This document shows, one piece after another, positions 15,204 to 24,114 of a stretch of 64,000 bases of DNA. Position 1 is the stretch's first letter; each line of letters starts with the position of its first letter. The stretch spans positions 1-64,000 of the forward strand of contig DAOUDG010000084.1 of assembly GCA_034431435.1 (NCBI GenBank). Reading direction: 5' to 3'. A model generated the notes under the pieces. That model was given only the letters and a program-made list of their open reading frames with translations. It was not told the DNA's origin and did no database searches. The position numbers were made by a program, and so were the translations under genes. This stretch comes from JAHCIE01 sp034431435 (GTDB taxonomy: Bacteria; Chloroflexota; Anaerolineae; Epilineales; JAHCIE01).

Positions 15204-16253
15204 ATGCGGACAGTAGACTGGCATGCCGGCCGAGTGCGCATGATCGACCAGCGACGCCTGCCCCACGCCGTGATTGTTGTCGAGTACGACGACTACCGCG
15301 ACGTGACGGCGGCGATTCGCGACATGGTGGTGCGCGGCGCGCCCGCCATCGGCGCGACGGGAGCCTTTGCCCTGGCCCTGGCCGCCCAGCAGAGCGCGGC
15401 CACCCGCCGCGATGACCTGCTGGCCGACCTGCGCGTGGCGGCCGATGTCATCCGCGACGCCCGCCCCACGGCGTCCAATCTGGCGTGGGCGGTGGACCGT
15501 CTGCTGCGCAAGGCCGACGCGACCCCCGGCGGCGCCGACGCGCTGCGCGCCGCCCTGTTGGCCGAGGCCCAGGCTATCGCCGACGCCGATGTGGCGATCA
15601 ACCGCCGCATGGGGGCGAATGGCGCGGCCCTCGTCCCCGACGGCGCGACCATCCTGCATCACTGCAACACAGGCGCCCTGGCGGCGGTGGACTATGGGAC
15701 CGCGCTGGGCGTCGTGCGCGCCGCCCACGAGCAGGGCAAGGCCCCTCGTGTCCTGGTGGACGAGACGCGCCCGCGCCTGCAAGGGGCCAAACTGACGGCC
15801 TGGGAACTGCGAGAACTCGGCGTGCCCCAGACGGTCATCGCCGACAACGCGGCAGGCCACTTCCTGCACGCGGGCGCGGTCAACCTGGTGCTGGTGGGCG
15901 CGGACCGCATCGCCGCCAACGGCGACACGGCCAACAAGATTGGCACCTACAACCTGGCGGTCGTGGCGAAGGAGAATGGCGTCCCCTTCTACGTCGTCGC
16001 GCCTACATCGACGGTGGACCTGGCCTGCCCCAGCGGCGCGGCCATCCCCATCGAGGAGCGCGACGCCCGCGAGGTGACCCACGTGGGGAGCGAGCAGGTG
16101 ACCCCTGACGGGGTGGCTGTCGCTAATCCGGCCTTTGATGTGACCCCTGCCCGCTACATCACCGCGATCATCACCGAGCAGGGCGTGGTCTATCCGCCCT
16201 ACGAAGAGGGCCTGCGGCGGGCCGTGGAGCGGGCGCAGCATGAGCTTGAGTAA
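15204..16253 (+). CDS. mtnA: S-methyl-5-thioribose-1-phosphate isomerase
   Basis: A 349-residue protein of the eIF2B-like MtnA family, which isomerises 5-methylthioribose 1-phosphate to methylthioribulose 1-phosphate in the methionine salvage pathway. Visible motifs are VVRGAPAIGATGAFALAL near the N-terminus, the catalytic Cys segment ILHHCNTGALAAVDYGTALG, the VLVDETRPRLQGAKLTAWEL block, and the Asp in VGADRIAANGDTANKIGTY. The start at 15204 has GAGG six bases upstream; longer frames would run into the terminator. It is the first gene after the SAM riboswitch. Confidence 0.96.
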   Translation: MRTVDWHAGRVRMIDQRRLPHAVIVVEYDDYRDVTAAIRDMVVRGAPAIGATGAFALALAAQQSAATRRDDLLADLRVAADVIRDARPTASNLAWAVDRLLRKADATPGGADALRAALLAEAQAIADADVAINRRMGANGAALVPDGATILHHCNTGALAAVDYGTALGVVRAAHEQGKAPRVLVDETRPRLQGAKLTAWELRELGVPQTVIADNAAGHFLHAGAVNLVLVGADRIAANGDTANKIGTYNLAVVAKENGVPFYVVAPTSTVDLACPSGAAIPIEERDAREVTHVGSEQVTPDGVAVANPAFDVTPARYITAIITEQGVVYPPYEEGLRRAVERAQHELE

Positions 16254-16950
16254 CATTGGGTTCGCTGTTGCCATCGCCATCGCCATCGGCGTACCGACGC
16301 TGCTGATCGCGAGCGTGTTCATTGCCATGCGGCGTAGCGGCGACAGCCCGCACATCAACCTCGACTTGCAGGCGGTCTACCTGTTCGCGGTGGCCCTGGT
16401 CAGCCTGCTGATTGCCCTGTTCGGCGCTTTCGGCCTCGTGGATACGGCGGCGGGCTTTGCCTTCCAGACCTACCTGCCACCTGAGACCGTGCCCGCCAGA
16501 CCGCTGCCCGACGGCACGCCGCCGCCGGCAACGCCGGAGGACGAGCGTTTTCGCCAGGATCAGCTACGCGGCCGCTTCATCCGCGAGCAGCTGGCGCAGC
16601 AGTTGGCAATTGTGGCGGTTACGCTGCCGGTGTGGTGGTTCCACTGGCGGGGCGCGCGACAGCGGGCCTCCCAGCGGCGGGCGTTCCTGGGTCTGCGGCT
16701 GTATCTCTACCTGGTGATGATCGTCGCCCTGGTGGCGGCCGTCGTGACCGGCGCGCAGGCGCTGGGGCAACTGTTCCAGTGGCTGCTAGGGGCCGTTGAC
16801 TGGAGCGATCCATTGGCGGCGCGGGAGTTCGGCAAAGGCGTCACGACGGCCGCCCTCAACAGCCTGCTGGCGCTGGCGGTGTGGATGTACCACCGCCGCG
16901 AGTTGAACCGAGTACCGGAAGACGTAACCTCGATTGCGGCGCGAGGCTAA
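16240..16950 (+). CDS. Integral membrane protein, DUF5671-like
   Basis: A 236-residue protein with about five hydrophobic helices. Two are at the start (residues 5-28 and 43-65), then comes a hydrophilic stretch with the PxPDGTPPPATPEDER segment. Three more follow, with LRLYLYLVMIVALVAAVVTGAQAL resembling DUF5671 proteins. The ATG lies 14 bases inside the end of mtnA, so the two are translationally coupled. There is no recognisable catalytic motif. Its place in the SAM-cycle operon is unexplained; it could be a transport-related helper or a passenger. Confidence 0.7.
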   Translation: MSLSNIGFAVAIAIAIGVPTLLIASVFIAMRRSGDSPHINLDLQAVYLFAVALVSLLIALFGAFGLVDTAAGFAFQTYLPPETVPARPLPDGTPPPATPEDERFRQDQLRGRFIREQLAQQLAIVAVTLPVWWFHWRGARQRASQRRAFLGLRLYLYLVMIVALVAAVVTGAQALGQLFQWLLGAVDWSDPLAAREFGKGVTTAALNSLLALAVWMYHRRELNRVPEDVTSIAARG

Positions 16951-17038
16951 GTTGTTGACAGCCTGTATCGACGCAGCCATGCGCAAGGCGACGTACGAGT
17001 CGAGCGACACCCATTCCTGACAGAGAGGGCTTACTTAC

Positions 17039-18016
17039 GTGACCATGCTCGTTGTTGGTTCTCTGGCGCTGGACTCGATCCAGACGCCCTTCGGACGGAC
17101 ACGCGACGACCTGGGCGGCTCGGCCGTCTACTTCTCGGCGGCGGCCAGCCTGTTCGACCGCGTCAACCTGGTCGGTGTCGTTGGCAGCGACTTCCCACAG
17201 GAACATCTCGACTTCCTCACCTCGCGCAACATCGACATGCGCGGTTTGCAGGTCGCCGATGGCAAGACCTTCCGCTGGTCGGGCCGCTACGACTACGACA
17301 TGAACACCGCGCAGACCCTGGACACCCAGCTCAACGTCTTCGCTACCTTCCACCCGGTCCTGCCGGAGGACTATAAGGACAGCGAGTACGTGTTCCTGGC
17401 TAACATCGACCCGGAGTTGCAGATTGAGGTCTTGAGCCAGGTCCACAATCCTAAGCTGGTCGTCCTGGACACGATGAACTACTGGATCGACTACAAGCGC
17501 GACGCCCTGACCGAGGCCTTCCGCAAGTCGGACATCATCATCATCAACGAGGCCGAGACGCGCCAGTTCGGTAAGACCTTCAGTCTCATTCGCGCCGCGC
17601 GCAAGATTCTGGAGCTTGGCCCCAAGGTGCTCATCATCAAGCGCGGCGAGTACGGCGCGAGCATGTTCGCGGCGGGCCACGACCCCATCTCGTCCTATTT
17701 CTTCGTGCCCGCCTACCCCCTGGAGAAGTACCAGGACCCCACCGGCGCGGGCGACAGCTTCGCGGGCGGCTTCATGGGCTATCTGGCGAAGGCAGGCCCC
17801 ATCAGCATCGGCGCGATGAAGCGCGCCGTGGTCCACGGTAGCGTCGTCGCCTCCTACGTCGTCGAGGACTTCAGTCTCAATCGCCTGAGGACTCTTAGCC
17901 ACGCGGAGATTCACGAGCGCTACGAGGACTTCAAGCACTTCTCCCACTTCGAGCATTTCTCCGACGACCGCCGCCCCCAGTCCCAGGTATGGGCTGACCT
18001 GGCGGCCAGGGGATAA
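17039..18016 (+). CDS. PfkB-family sugar/nucleoside kinase
   Basis: A 325-residue ribokinase-fold protein. It has the N-terminal GGSAVYFSAAASLF block and the catalytic C-terminal signature DPTGAGDSFAGGF, with the base Asp in GAGD. Family members phosphorylate sugars or nucleosides with ATP. Lying between mtnA and ahcY under a SAM riboswitch, it may phosphorylate adenosine released by AhcY or methylthioribose, but this is inference. The GTG at 17039 is nine bases after GAGAGGG; an ATG two codons later is the alternative. Confidence 0.88.
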   Translation: MTMLVVGSLALDSIQTPFGRTRDDLGGSAVYFSAAASLFDRVNLVGVVGSDFPQEHLDFLTSRNIDMRGLQVADGKTFRWSGRYDYDMNTAQTLDTQLNVFATFHPVLPEDYKDSEYVFLANIDPELQIEVLSQVHNPKLVVLDTMNYWIDYKRDALTEAFRKSDIIIINEAETRQFGKTFSLIRAARKILELGPKVLIIKRGEYGASMFAAGHDPISSYFFVPAYPLEKYQDPTGAGDSFAGGFMGYLAKAGPISIGAMKRAVVHGSVVASYVVEDFSLNRLRTLSHAEIHERYEDFKHFSHFEHFSDDRRPQSQVWADLAARG

Positions 18017-18030
18017 GGGGAGGCTGGCGA

Positions 18031-18918
18031 GTGGGGACCAGCGATTGGCGGGTCGAAGCGACGCGGGACAAGGAGCGGATTCGCGCCTTCCTGGCGAGTG
18101 ACCGCCTGTGGACCGCGTATGCCCTGGGCGATCTGGAGCCGGGTCTGTTCGAGCAGTGCGACTGGGTTGCCGTCGCCGATGGCGCGCGAGATGTCGCCCT
18201 GGTCCTGCTGTTCAAGGGGCTGGACACGCCCGGCCTGTGGCCCTTCGGCGATGACGATGGCGTGCGCCTCGCTCTGGCCGAGGCCGTGGCTCCCGTCGCG
18301 CCACGGGTCTCGATTCGGCCCGCGCAGCGCGCCGTAGTCGAGGCGGTCTACGCCCTCGACACGCTGGACCTGATGACGCGCATGGTGGTCGACGCGGCAT
18401 CCTTCTCGCCGGTTGCCTGGTCCCCCCTTGTCCCTCCCCCCCGTCTACGAGAGGAGCCGGAGGGGAGCGAGGGGGGGGCTGAGGGCCTGCCTCCGCCGCG
18501 CCGCCTGACTGGCGGTGATGCGAGCGCCCTCAACGCGCTGTATGCGTCGGGCGAGACCCCCGACGCCTTCGCCCCCTCGCAAATTGACCAGGGTGCGTTC
18601 TACGCTGTCGAGGTGGCTGGGCGAGTAGTCGCCGTGGCGGGGACACACCTGCTCGCCCCTGGCGAGGGCGTCGCCGCCGTCGGCAACGTTTTTACCCACC
18701 GCGACTGGCGCGGGCGCCGACTGGCCCAGGTCTGCACCAGCGCCGTCGTCGCGGAGTGCCTGCGGCGCGGCGCGGCGGATGTGGTGCTCAATGTCAAGAG
18801 CGACAATGCGCCCGCTATTGCCGCCTATCGCAGGCTCGGCTTCCGCGCCTATTGCCAGTTTCTCGAGGCCGGGGCGACGCGTAGCCCGTGGCTCGCGGCT
18901 GCATCACCAACCCAGTGA
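18031..18918 (+). CDS. GNAT family N-acetyltransferase with repeat-derived insert
   Basis: A 295-residue protein. The C-terminal part (about residues 165-285) is a GNAT fold, with VGNVFTHRDWRGRRLAQ as the acetyl-CoA pyrophosphate loop (R/Q-x-x-G-x-R/A type) followed by NAPAIAAYRRLGF. The N-terminal half is a second, degenerate acetyltransferase-like domain. Around residues 131-152 a proline/glutamate-rich stretch (LVPPPRLREEPEGSEGG) sits between the halves and is encoded by a GC-rich palindromic repeat. The substrate is unknown. The GTG start is 15 bases after the kinase stop. Confidence 0.85.
   Translation: MGTSDWRVEATRDKERIRAFLASDRLWTAYALGDLEPGLFEQCDWVAVADGARDVALVLLFKGLDTPGLWPFGDDDGVRLALAEAVAPVAPRVSIRPAQRAVVEAVYALDTLDLMTRMVVDAASFSPVAWSPLVPPPRLREEPEGSEGGAEGLPPPRRLTGGDASALNALYASGETPDAFAPSQIDQGAFYAVEVAGRVVAVAGTHLLAPGEGVAAVGNVFTHRDWRGRRLAQVCTSAVVAECLRRGAADVVLNVKSDNAPAIAAYRRLGFRAYCQFLEAGATRSPWLAAASPTQ
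18421..18485. repeat. GTAGACGG-core palindromic repeat inside the GNAT gene
   Basis: The C-rich arm, GTCTAC and the G-rich arm repeat the element at 1027-1090 in inverse orientation: the reverse strand reads CTCCGGCTCCTCTCGTAGAC here against CTCTGGCTCCCCCTGTAGAC there. The frame stays open across it. Confidence 0.72.
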
Positions 18919-18990
18919 CCAGGAACCAAAGAAGTAGGACCTGCTCAGCATTGGTCCTGCGCCGAACGCAGTAACCGACAAGGAGAACGA

Positions 18991-20265
<1,275 letters not shown>

Positions 20266-20272
20266 AGAGGGG

Positions 20273-20367
20273 CGAGTGGTTAGTGGTCAGTGGCCAGGGG
20301 CCGCTGCCCTGCGCGGCGCGCCGGTTGCCTGCTGTCGACTGACCACTGACCACTGACCACCGACCAC
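20273..20367. repeat. Heptamer (CTGACCA) inverted repeat between ahcY and metK
   Basis: The left arm has AGTGGTT, AGTGGTC and AGTGGCC in tandem. The right arm has CTGACCA three times and CCGACCA, its reverse complement. Together they can fold into a long hairpin in the ahcY-metK message. Relatives lie at 30850-30907 and, in frame, at 31976-32012. Confidence 0.8.
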
Positions 20368-20384
20368 TTTTCCATGAGGAACCC

Positions 20385-21623
20385 ATGAACAACTCCTTCA
20401 TGACCGCGCCGCATTTCGTGTTTACCTCCGAGTCGGTGACCGAAGGGCATCCGGATAAGATTTGCGACCAGGTATCAGACGCCATCCTCGACGCTCTCAT
20501 CGTCGACGACCCCGACGCCCGCGTGGCCGTCGAGACGGCGACGACGACCGGCCTGGTGATGGTCATCGGTGAAGTGACCACCAGCACCTACGCCGATATC
20601 CCCACCATCATTCGCAACACGGTTCGCGACATCGGCTACACCCACGCCGACTACGGCTTCGACCACCAGACGTGCTCGGTCATCACCTCGATTCACGAGC
20701 AATCGGCCGATATCGCCCTCGGCGTCGACAAGGCGCTGGAAGCCAAGACCGGCGAGATGACCGACGCCCAGATCGAGGCGGTTGGCGCGGGCGACCAGGG
20801 CATGATGTTCGGCTTTGCCTGCCGCGAGACCGACACCCTGATGCCGCTGCCTATCTCCCTATCCCACGACATCACCCGCCGTCTGGCCCAGGTGCGCAAG
20901 AGCGGCGAGCTGGACTTCCTGCGCCCCGACGGCAAGTCGCAGGTGACAGTCGAGTACCAGTACGGCCAGCCGGTCCGCGTCGACACCGTCGTGGTCTCCA
21001 CGCAGCATCATCCCGACATTGCCCACAAGACGCTGGCCGACGCGATCATCCAGCACGTGGTCAAGGGCGTCGTGCCTGCCGAGTTGCTGGACAGCCGTAC
21101 CCGCTACTTCATCAACCCCACGGGCCGCTTCGTGACCGGCGGGCCGATGGGCGACTCGGGCGTGACGGGCCGCAAGATCATCGCCGACACCTACGGCGGC
21201 ATGGCCCGCCACGGCGGCGGCGCGTTCTCTGGTAAGGACCCGACAAAGGTTGACCGCTCGGCCGCCTACGCGGCGCGTTACGTCGCCAAGAACGTCGTGG
21301 CCGCCGGTCTGGCCGACCGCTTCGAGGTGCAGATCGCCTACGCCATCGGCGTGGCGCGCCCCGTGTCCATCACCTTCGAAACCTTCGGCACGGCGCGTGT
21401 CCCCGAGGCCACCATCCTCGACCTGATTCACGCCCACTTCGACCTGCGCCCTGGCGCGATCATCCACGACCTGAACCTGCGCCGGCCCATCTACAAGGCC
21501 ACCGCCGCCTACGGCCACTTCGGCCGCACCGATATCGACGCCCCCTGGGAGCGTACCGACAAGGCCGACGTGCTGCGCCACGAGGCAGGGCTGGCGCAGT
21601 CGGTAGGTGTCGCCGCCTCCTGA
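20385..21623 (+). CDS. metK: S-adenosylmethionine synthase
   Basis: A 412-residue protein that makes SAM from methionine and ATP in the cytoplasm. Signatures are FTSESVTEGHPDKICDQ at the N-terminus, VGAGDQGMMFGFAC, the P-loop-like GGGAFSGKDPTKVDRSAAYAARY and the C-terminal DLNLRRPIYKATAAYGHFGR. The N-terminal extension of a few residues before SVTEGHPDK is normal. GAGGAA precedes the ATG at the right distance. As the last gene of the riboswitch operon it closes a feedback loop: its product is the riboswitch ligand. Confidence 0.98.
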   Translation: MNNSFMTAPHFVFTSESVTEGHPDKICDQVSDAILDALIVDDPDARVAVETATTTGLVMVIGEVTTSTYADIPTIIRNTVRDIGYTHADYGFDHQTCSVITSIHEQSADIALGVDKALEAKTGEMTDAQIEAVGAGDQGMMFGFACRETDTLMPLPISLSHDITRRLAQVRKSGELDFLRPDGKSQVTVEYQYGQPVRVDTVVVSTQHHPDIAHKTLADAIIQHVVKGVVPAELLDSRTRYFINPTGRFVTGGPMGDSGVTGRKIIADTYGGMARHGGGAFSGKDPTKVDRSAAYAARYVAKNVVAAGLADRFEVQIAYAIGVARPVSITFETFGTARVPEATILDLIHAHFDLRPGAIIHDLNLRRPIYKATAAYGHFGRTDIDAPWERTDKADVLRHEAGLAQSVGVAAS

Positions 21624-21654
21624 GTTGGAGCGCGACCCCATAGAGACAGGACCG

Positions 21655-21685
21655 AGGGGCAGTTGCAGGCCGCAACTGCCCCTCA
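21655..21685. terminator. Perfect hairpin after metK
   Basis: GAGGGGCAGTTGC and its exact complement (13 bp) around a 5-base loop (AGGCC). It has little T-run but is well placed to end the SAM operon. Its GGGGCAG arms recall the dispersed GCCTGCCCC repeat family. Confidence 0.7.
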
Positions 21686-21758
21686 GCATTTGCATGAGCG
21701 GCCACAGGCGCTGGTCATCCTTCTTGGTCAAAAAGCCAGGAATGACCCAGATTCGGGT

Positions 21759-21786
21759 TTGAGCTTACAAAAGATTGTTGTATACT
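21759..21786 (+). promoter_or_regulatory. Promoter of the helix-hairpin-helix envelope gene
   Basis: TTGAGC (21759-21764), a 16-base spacer and TATACT (21781-21786), in locally AT-rich DNA. The start codon is about 140 bases downstream, leaving a long leader. Confidence 0.65.
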
Positions 21787-21850
21787 GAATGTACATTATT
21801 CTCGCCGATGGTCTTCCTTGCGACCTCGGCCCAATGTCGTGATGCTTCGG

Positions 21851-21890
21851 TGGCGTGCGGTGGCGTGCGGTGGCGTGCGGTGGCGTGCGG
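21851..21890. repeat. 10-bp tandem repeat x4 in the leader
   Basis: TGGCGTGCGG is repeated four times without change, between the promoter and the ribosome binding site (GGGAGGT at 21914-21920) of the next gene. Copy number could vary by slippage and alter expression. Confidence 0.9.
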
Positions 21891-21925
21891 CGCACGCCCC
21901 AGAGTCTTTCTATGGGAGGTTGCTC

Positions 21926-24109
21926 ATGACTCCATGGTTGTATCTTGTTCTCGCCTTCGCGCTAGGCTGGTTGATAGGCTTCCTGATCGACTGGTGGTTT
22001 TGGCGGGGCCGGGGCGCCCAGATGCAGGCCAGTCTGGATGCCTGTCGTGCGGACGGCGCCAAGCTGCGCACCGACCTCGATGGGACGCGCCAGCAACTGG
22101 CGAGCATGACCACAGACCTACAGGCAGCGCGGGCCGACAATGACAACCTGCGCCTCCAGCTGACCAAGGACTCGCAAGGGCTGGTCGCGCCGGGCCTGGC
22201 AGCGGCGGGCGGCGCGGCGTTGGGGGCGGCGGTCGCGAGTGAGGAGGACGTGGCGGCCTACAAGCGGCAGATTGCCGACCTGGAGGCCAAGGTCGAGGTT
22301 CTCCAGAACGACCTGAATGCCACTCGCGAGGATCGCTGGCGGCTGCGCGACGAGGCCGTCGCGGCCGCGGGCGGCGCTGCGGTGGGCGCGGCGGCGGTCG
22401 CGGCTGGCAAGGAGAAGGAGGAGGAGAAGCCCGGCGCCTCGCCTGCGGCGAAAGCGATGGTGGCGGGCGCGACGCTGGGCGCAGCGGCGGCGGCTGGCAA
22501 GGAGAAGGAGGAGGAGAAGCCCGGCGCCTCGCCTGCGGCGAAAGCGACGGTGGCGGGCGCGACGCTGGGCGCAGCGGCGGCGGCTGGCAAGAAAGAGGGC
22601 GACGATCTGGAGATCATCGAAGGCATCGGCCCTCGCATCGCCGAACTGCTACGCGCCAGCGGCATCACAACCTTCGCCCAGCTGGCGGCCACGCCCCAAT
22701 CCGAGTTGCAGGCCATCCTGGACAAGGGCGGCCCGGCCTTCAACCGCGCCGACCCGGAGACCTGGCCGGAGCAGGCGGCCCTCGCCGCCAAGGGTGACAC
22801 CGAAGGCCTCAAGAAGCTGCAGGCTCAACTCATCGGCGGGCGTCGCATCAAGGCCGACGACCTGGAGATCATCGAGGGCATCGGCCCTCGCATCGCCGAG
22901 TTGCTACGCGCCAGCGGCATCACGACCTTCGCCCAACTGGCGGCCACTCCCCAATCCGAGTTGCAGGCCATCCTGGACAAGGGCGGCCCGGCCTTCAACC
23001 GCGCCGACCCGGAGACCTGGCCGGAGCAGGCGGCCCTCGCCGCCAAGGGCGACACCGAGGGCCTGGCGAAGCTACAGGCTGAACTCGTCGGCGGGCGTCG
23101 CCTCAAGCCCGACGACCTGACCATTGTCGAAGGCATCGGCCCCAAGATTGCCGAGCTGCTACGCGCCAATGGCATCATCACCTTCCGCCAGTTGGCGGCG
23201 ACCGACCCCGCCCAACTCAAGGCCATCCTGGTGAAGGGCGGCCCCGCCTTCAATTACGCCGACCCGGAGACCTGGCCGGAGCAGGCCGATCTGCTGGCGC
23301 GGGGTGAGACGGCGCGCTTCAACGCCCTCGCCGCCGAGTTGGTCGCCGGCCGCCGGCGTGGTGACAATCTGGGCGCGCTGCAGGGTATGAACCCCGCGCT
23401 GGTCGCGGCATTGGGCGCGCAGGGTATCAAGTCCTACAAGCAGCTGGCCGCCACAGACCGCGCGAGCCTGGAAGCGGTACTGGCCGAGGCGGGCAGTACC
23501 ACGAGCGGCCTGGACTATGATACCTTGAGCGAACAGGCGACTCTGGCCGCCGCGGGCGACTGGGACCTGCTCAAGGACTACCAGGATCGCCTCAAGGCCG
23601 ATGCATCAGCCACGCCAGACGACCTGATTGTGATCGAGGGGATTGGCCCCAAGATCAACGAGGTCTTCAATGCAGCGGGCATCCGTACCTACTGGCGGCT
23701 GTGGCACACCACGCCGCAGACGCTGCGCGCCATCCTCGACGCCGCCGGTCCCCAGTATCGCATCGCCGACCCGACCACCTGGCCGGAGCAGGCCGCGCTG
23801 CTGGCGAAGGGCGACCGTGCCGCCTTCGATGTCCTGGTCGCCCGGCTGGTCGCGGGGCGAGAGCCAGGCGCGGAGACCGTCGCTCAGACGACGGCGCGCC
23901 CTGCCGACGATCTGAGCCAGATTCGCGGCATCGGCCCCTCCATCGCTAAGGCGCTCAACGCGGCGGGCATCGCTACCTACGAAGACCTCGCGGCGCAAAC
24001 GCCCGAGCGGCTGCGCGAGATCGCGACTCCCATTGCGGGGCCGAACGTCGAAGTCCAGGGCTGGATCGTTCGGGCGCGCGAGCTGTCGAATGATCCGAGC
24101 AGGAGGTAG
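21926..24109 (+). CDS. Membrane-anchored protein with six helix-hairpin-helix-like repeats
   Basis: A 727-residue protein. Residues 3-25 are one membrane helix (LYLVLAFALGWLIGFLIDWW), and residues 35-135 look coiled-coil. An Ala/Glu/Lys-rich stretch with two 30-residue repeats (GKEKEEEKPGASPAAKA) follows. Then come about six repeats of roughly 85 residues, each starting DDLEIIEGIGPRIAELL or similar, the GIGP hairpin of HhH/DUF4332 domains. Each ends in a PETWPEQAALAAKG-type helix. The first two copies are almost identical; the fourth has lost the GIGP core (GMNPAL). Such hairpins usually bind DNA or serve as protein modules, so a membrane-anchored array is unusual. It is followed five bases later by an LPXTG protein. 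The start was chosen from GGGAGGT five bases upstream. Confidence 0.85.
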   Translation: MTPWLYLVLAFALGWLIGFLIDWWFWRGRGAQMQASLDACRADGAKLRTDLDGTRQQLASMTTDLQAARADNDNLRLQLTKDSQGLVAPGLAAAGGAALGAAVASEEDVAAYKRQIADLEAKVEVLQNDLNATREDRWRLRDEAVAAAGGAAVGAAAVAAGKEKEEEKPGASPAAKAMVAGATLGAAAAAGKEKEEEKPGASPAAKATVAGATLGAAAAAGKKEGDDLEIIEGIGPRIAELLRASGITTFAQLAATPQSELQAILDKGGPAFNRADPETWPEQAALAAKGDTEGLKKLQAQLIGGRRIKADDLEIIEGIGPRIAELLRASGITTFAQLAATPQSELQAILDKGGPAFNRADPETWPEQAALAAKGDTEGLAKLQAELVGGRRLKPDDLTIVEGIGPKIAELLRANGIITFRQLAATDPAQLKAILVKGGPAFNYADPETWPEQADLLARGETARFNALAAELVAGRRRGDNLGALQGMNPALVAALGAQGIKSYKQLAATDRASLEAVLAEAGSTTSGLDYDTLSEQATLAAAGDWDLLKDYQDRLKADASATPDDLIVIEGIGPKINEVFNAAGIRTYWRLWHTTPQTLRAILDAAGPQYRIADPTTWPEQAALLAKGDRAAFDVLVARLVAGREPGAETVAQTTARPADDLSQIRGIGPSIAKALNAAGIATYEDLAAQTPERLREIATPIAGPNVEVQGWIVRARELSNDPSRR
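22401..22580. repeat. 90-bp tandem repeat encoding the charged Ala-rich region
   Basis: Two copies with starts at 22401 and 22491 are nearly identical (one visible base difference, GCGATGG against GCGACGG). They form the GKEKEEEKPGASPAAKA spacer of the helix-hairpin-helix protein. Confidence 0.9.
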
Positions 24110-24114
24110 TGGCA

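Noticed and set aside
14652..16358. Long open frame on the minus strand opposite mtnA
   Set aside because: The + strand has mtnA with full family motifs and a riboswitch. The antisense frame has no ribosome binding site or family pattern and results from high GC codon bias.
20273..20367. Heptamer arrays as a CRISPR array
   Set aside because: Units are seven bases long, adjacent without unique spacers, and form inverted arms; no cas genes are near.
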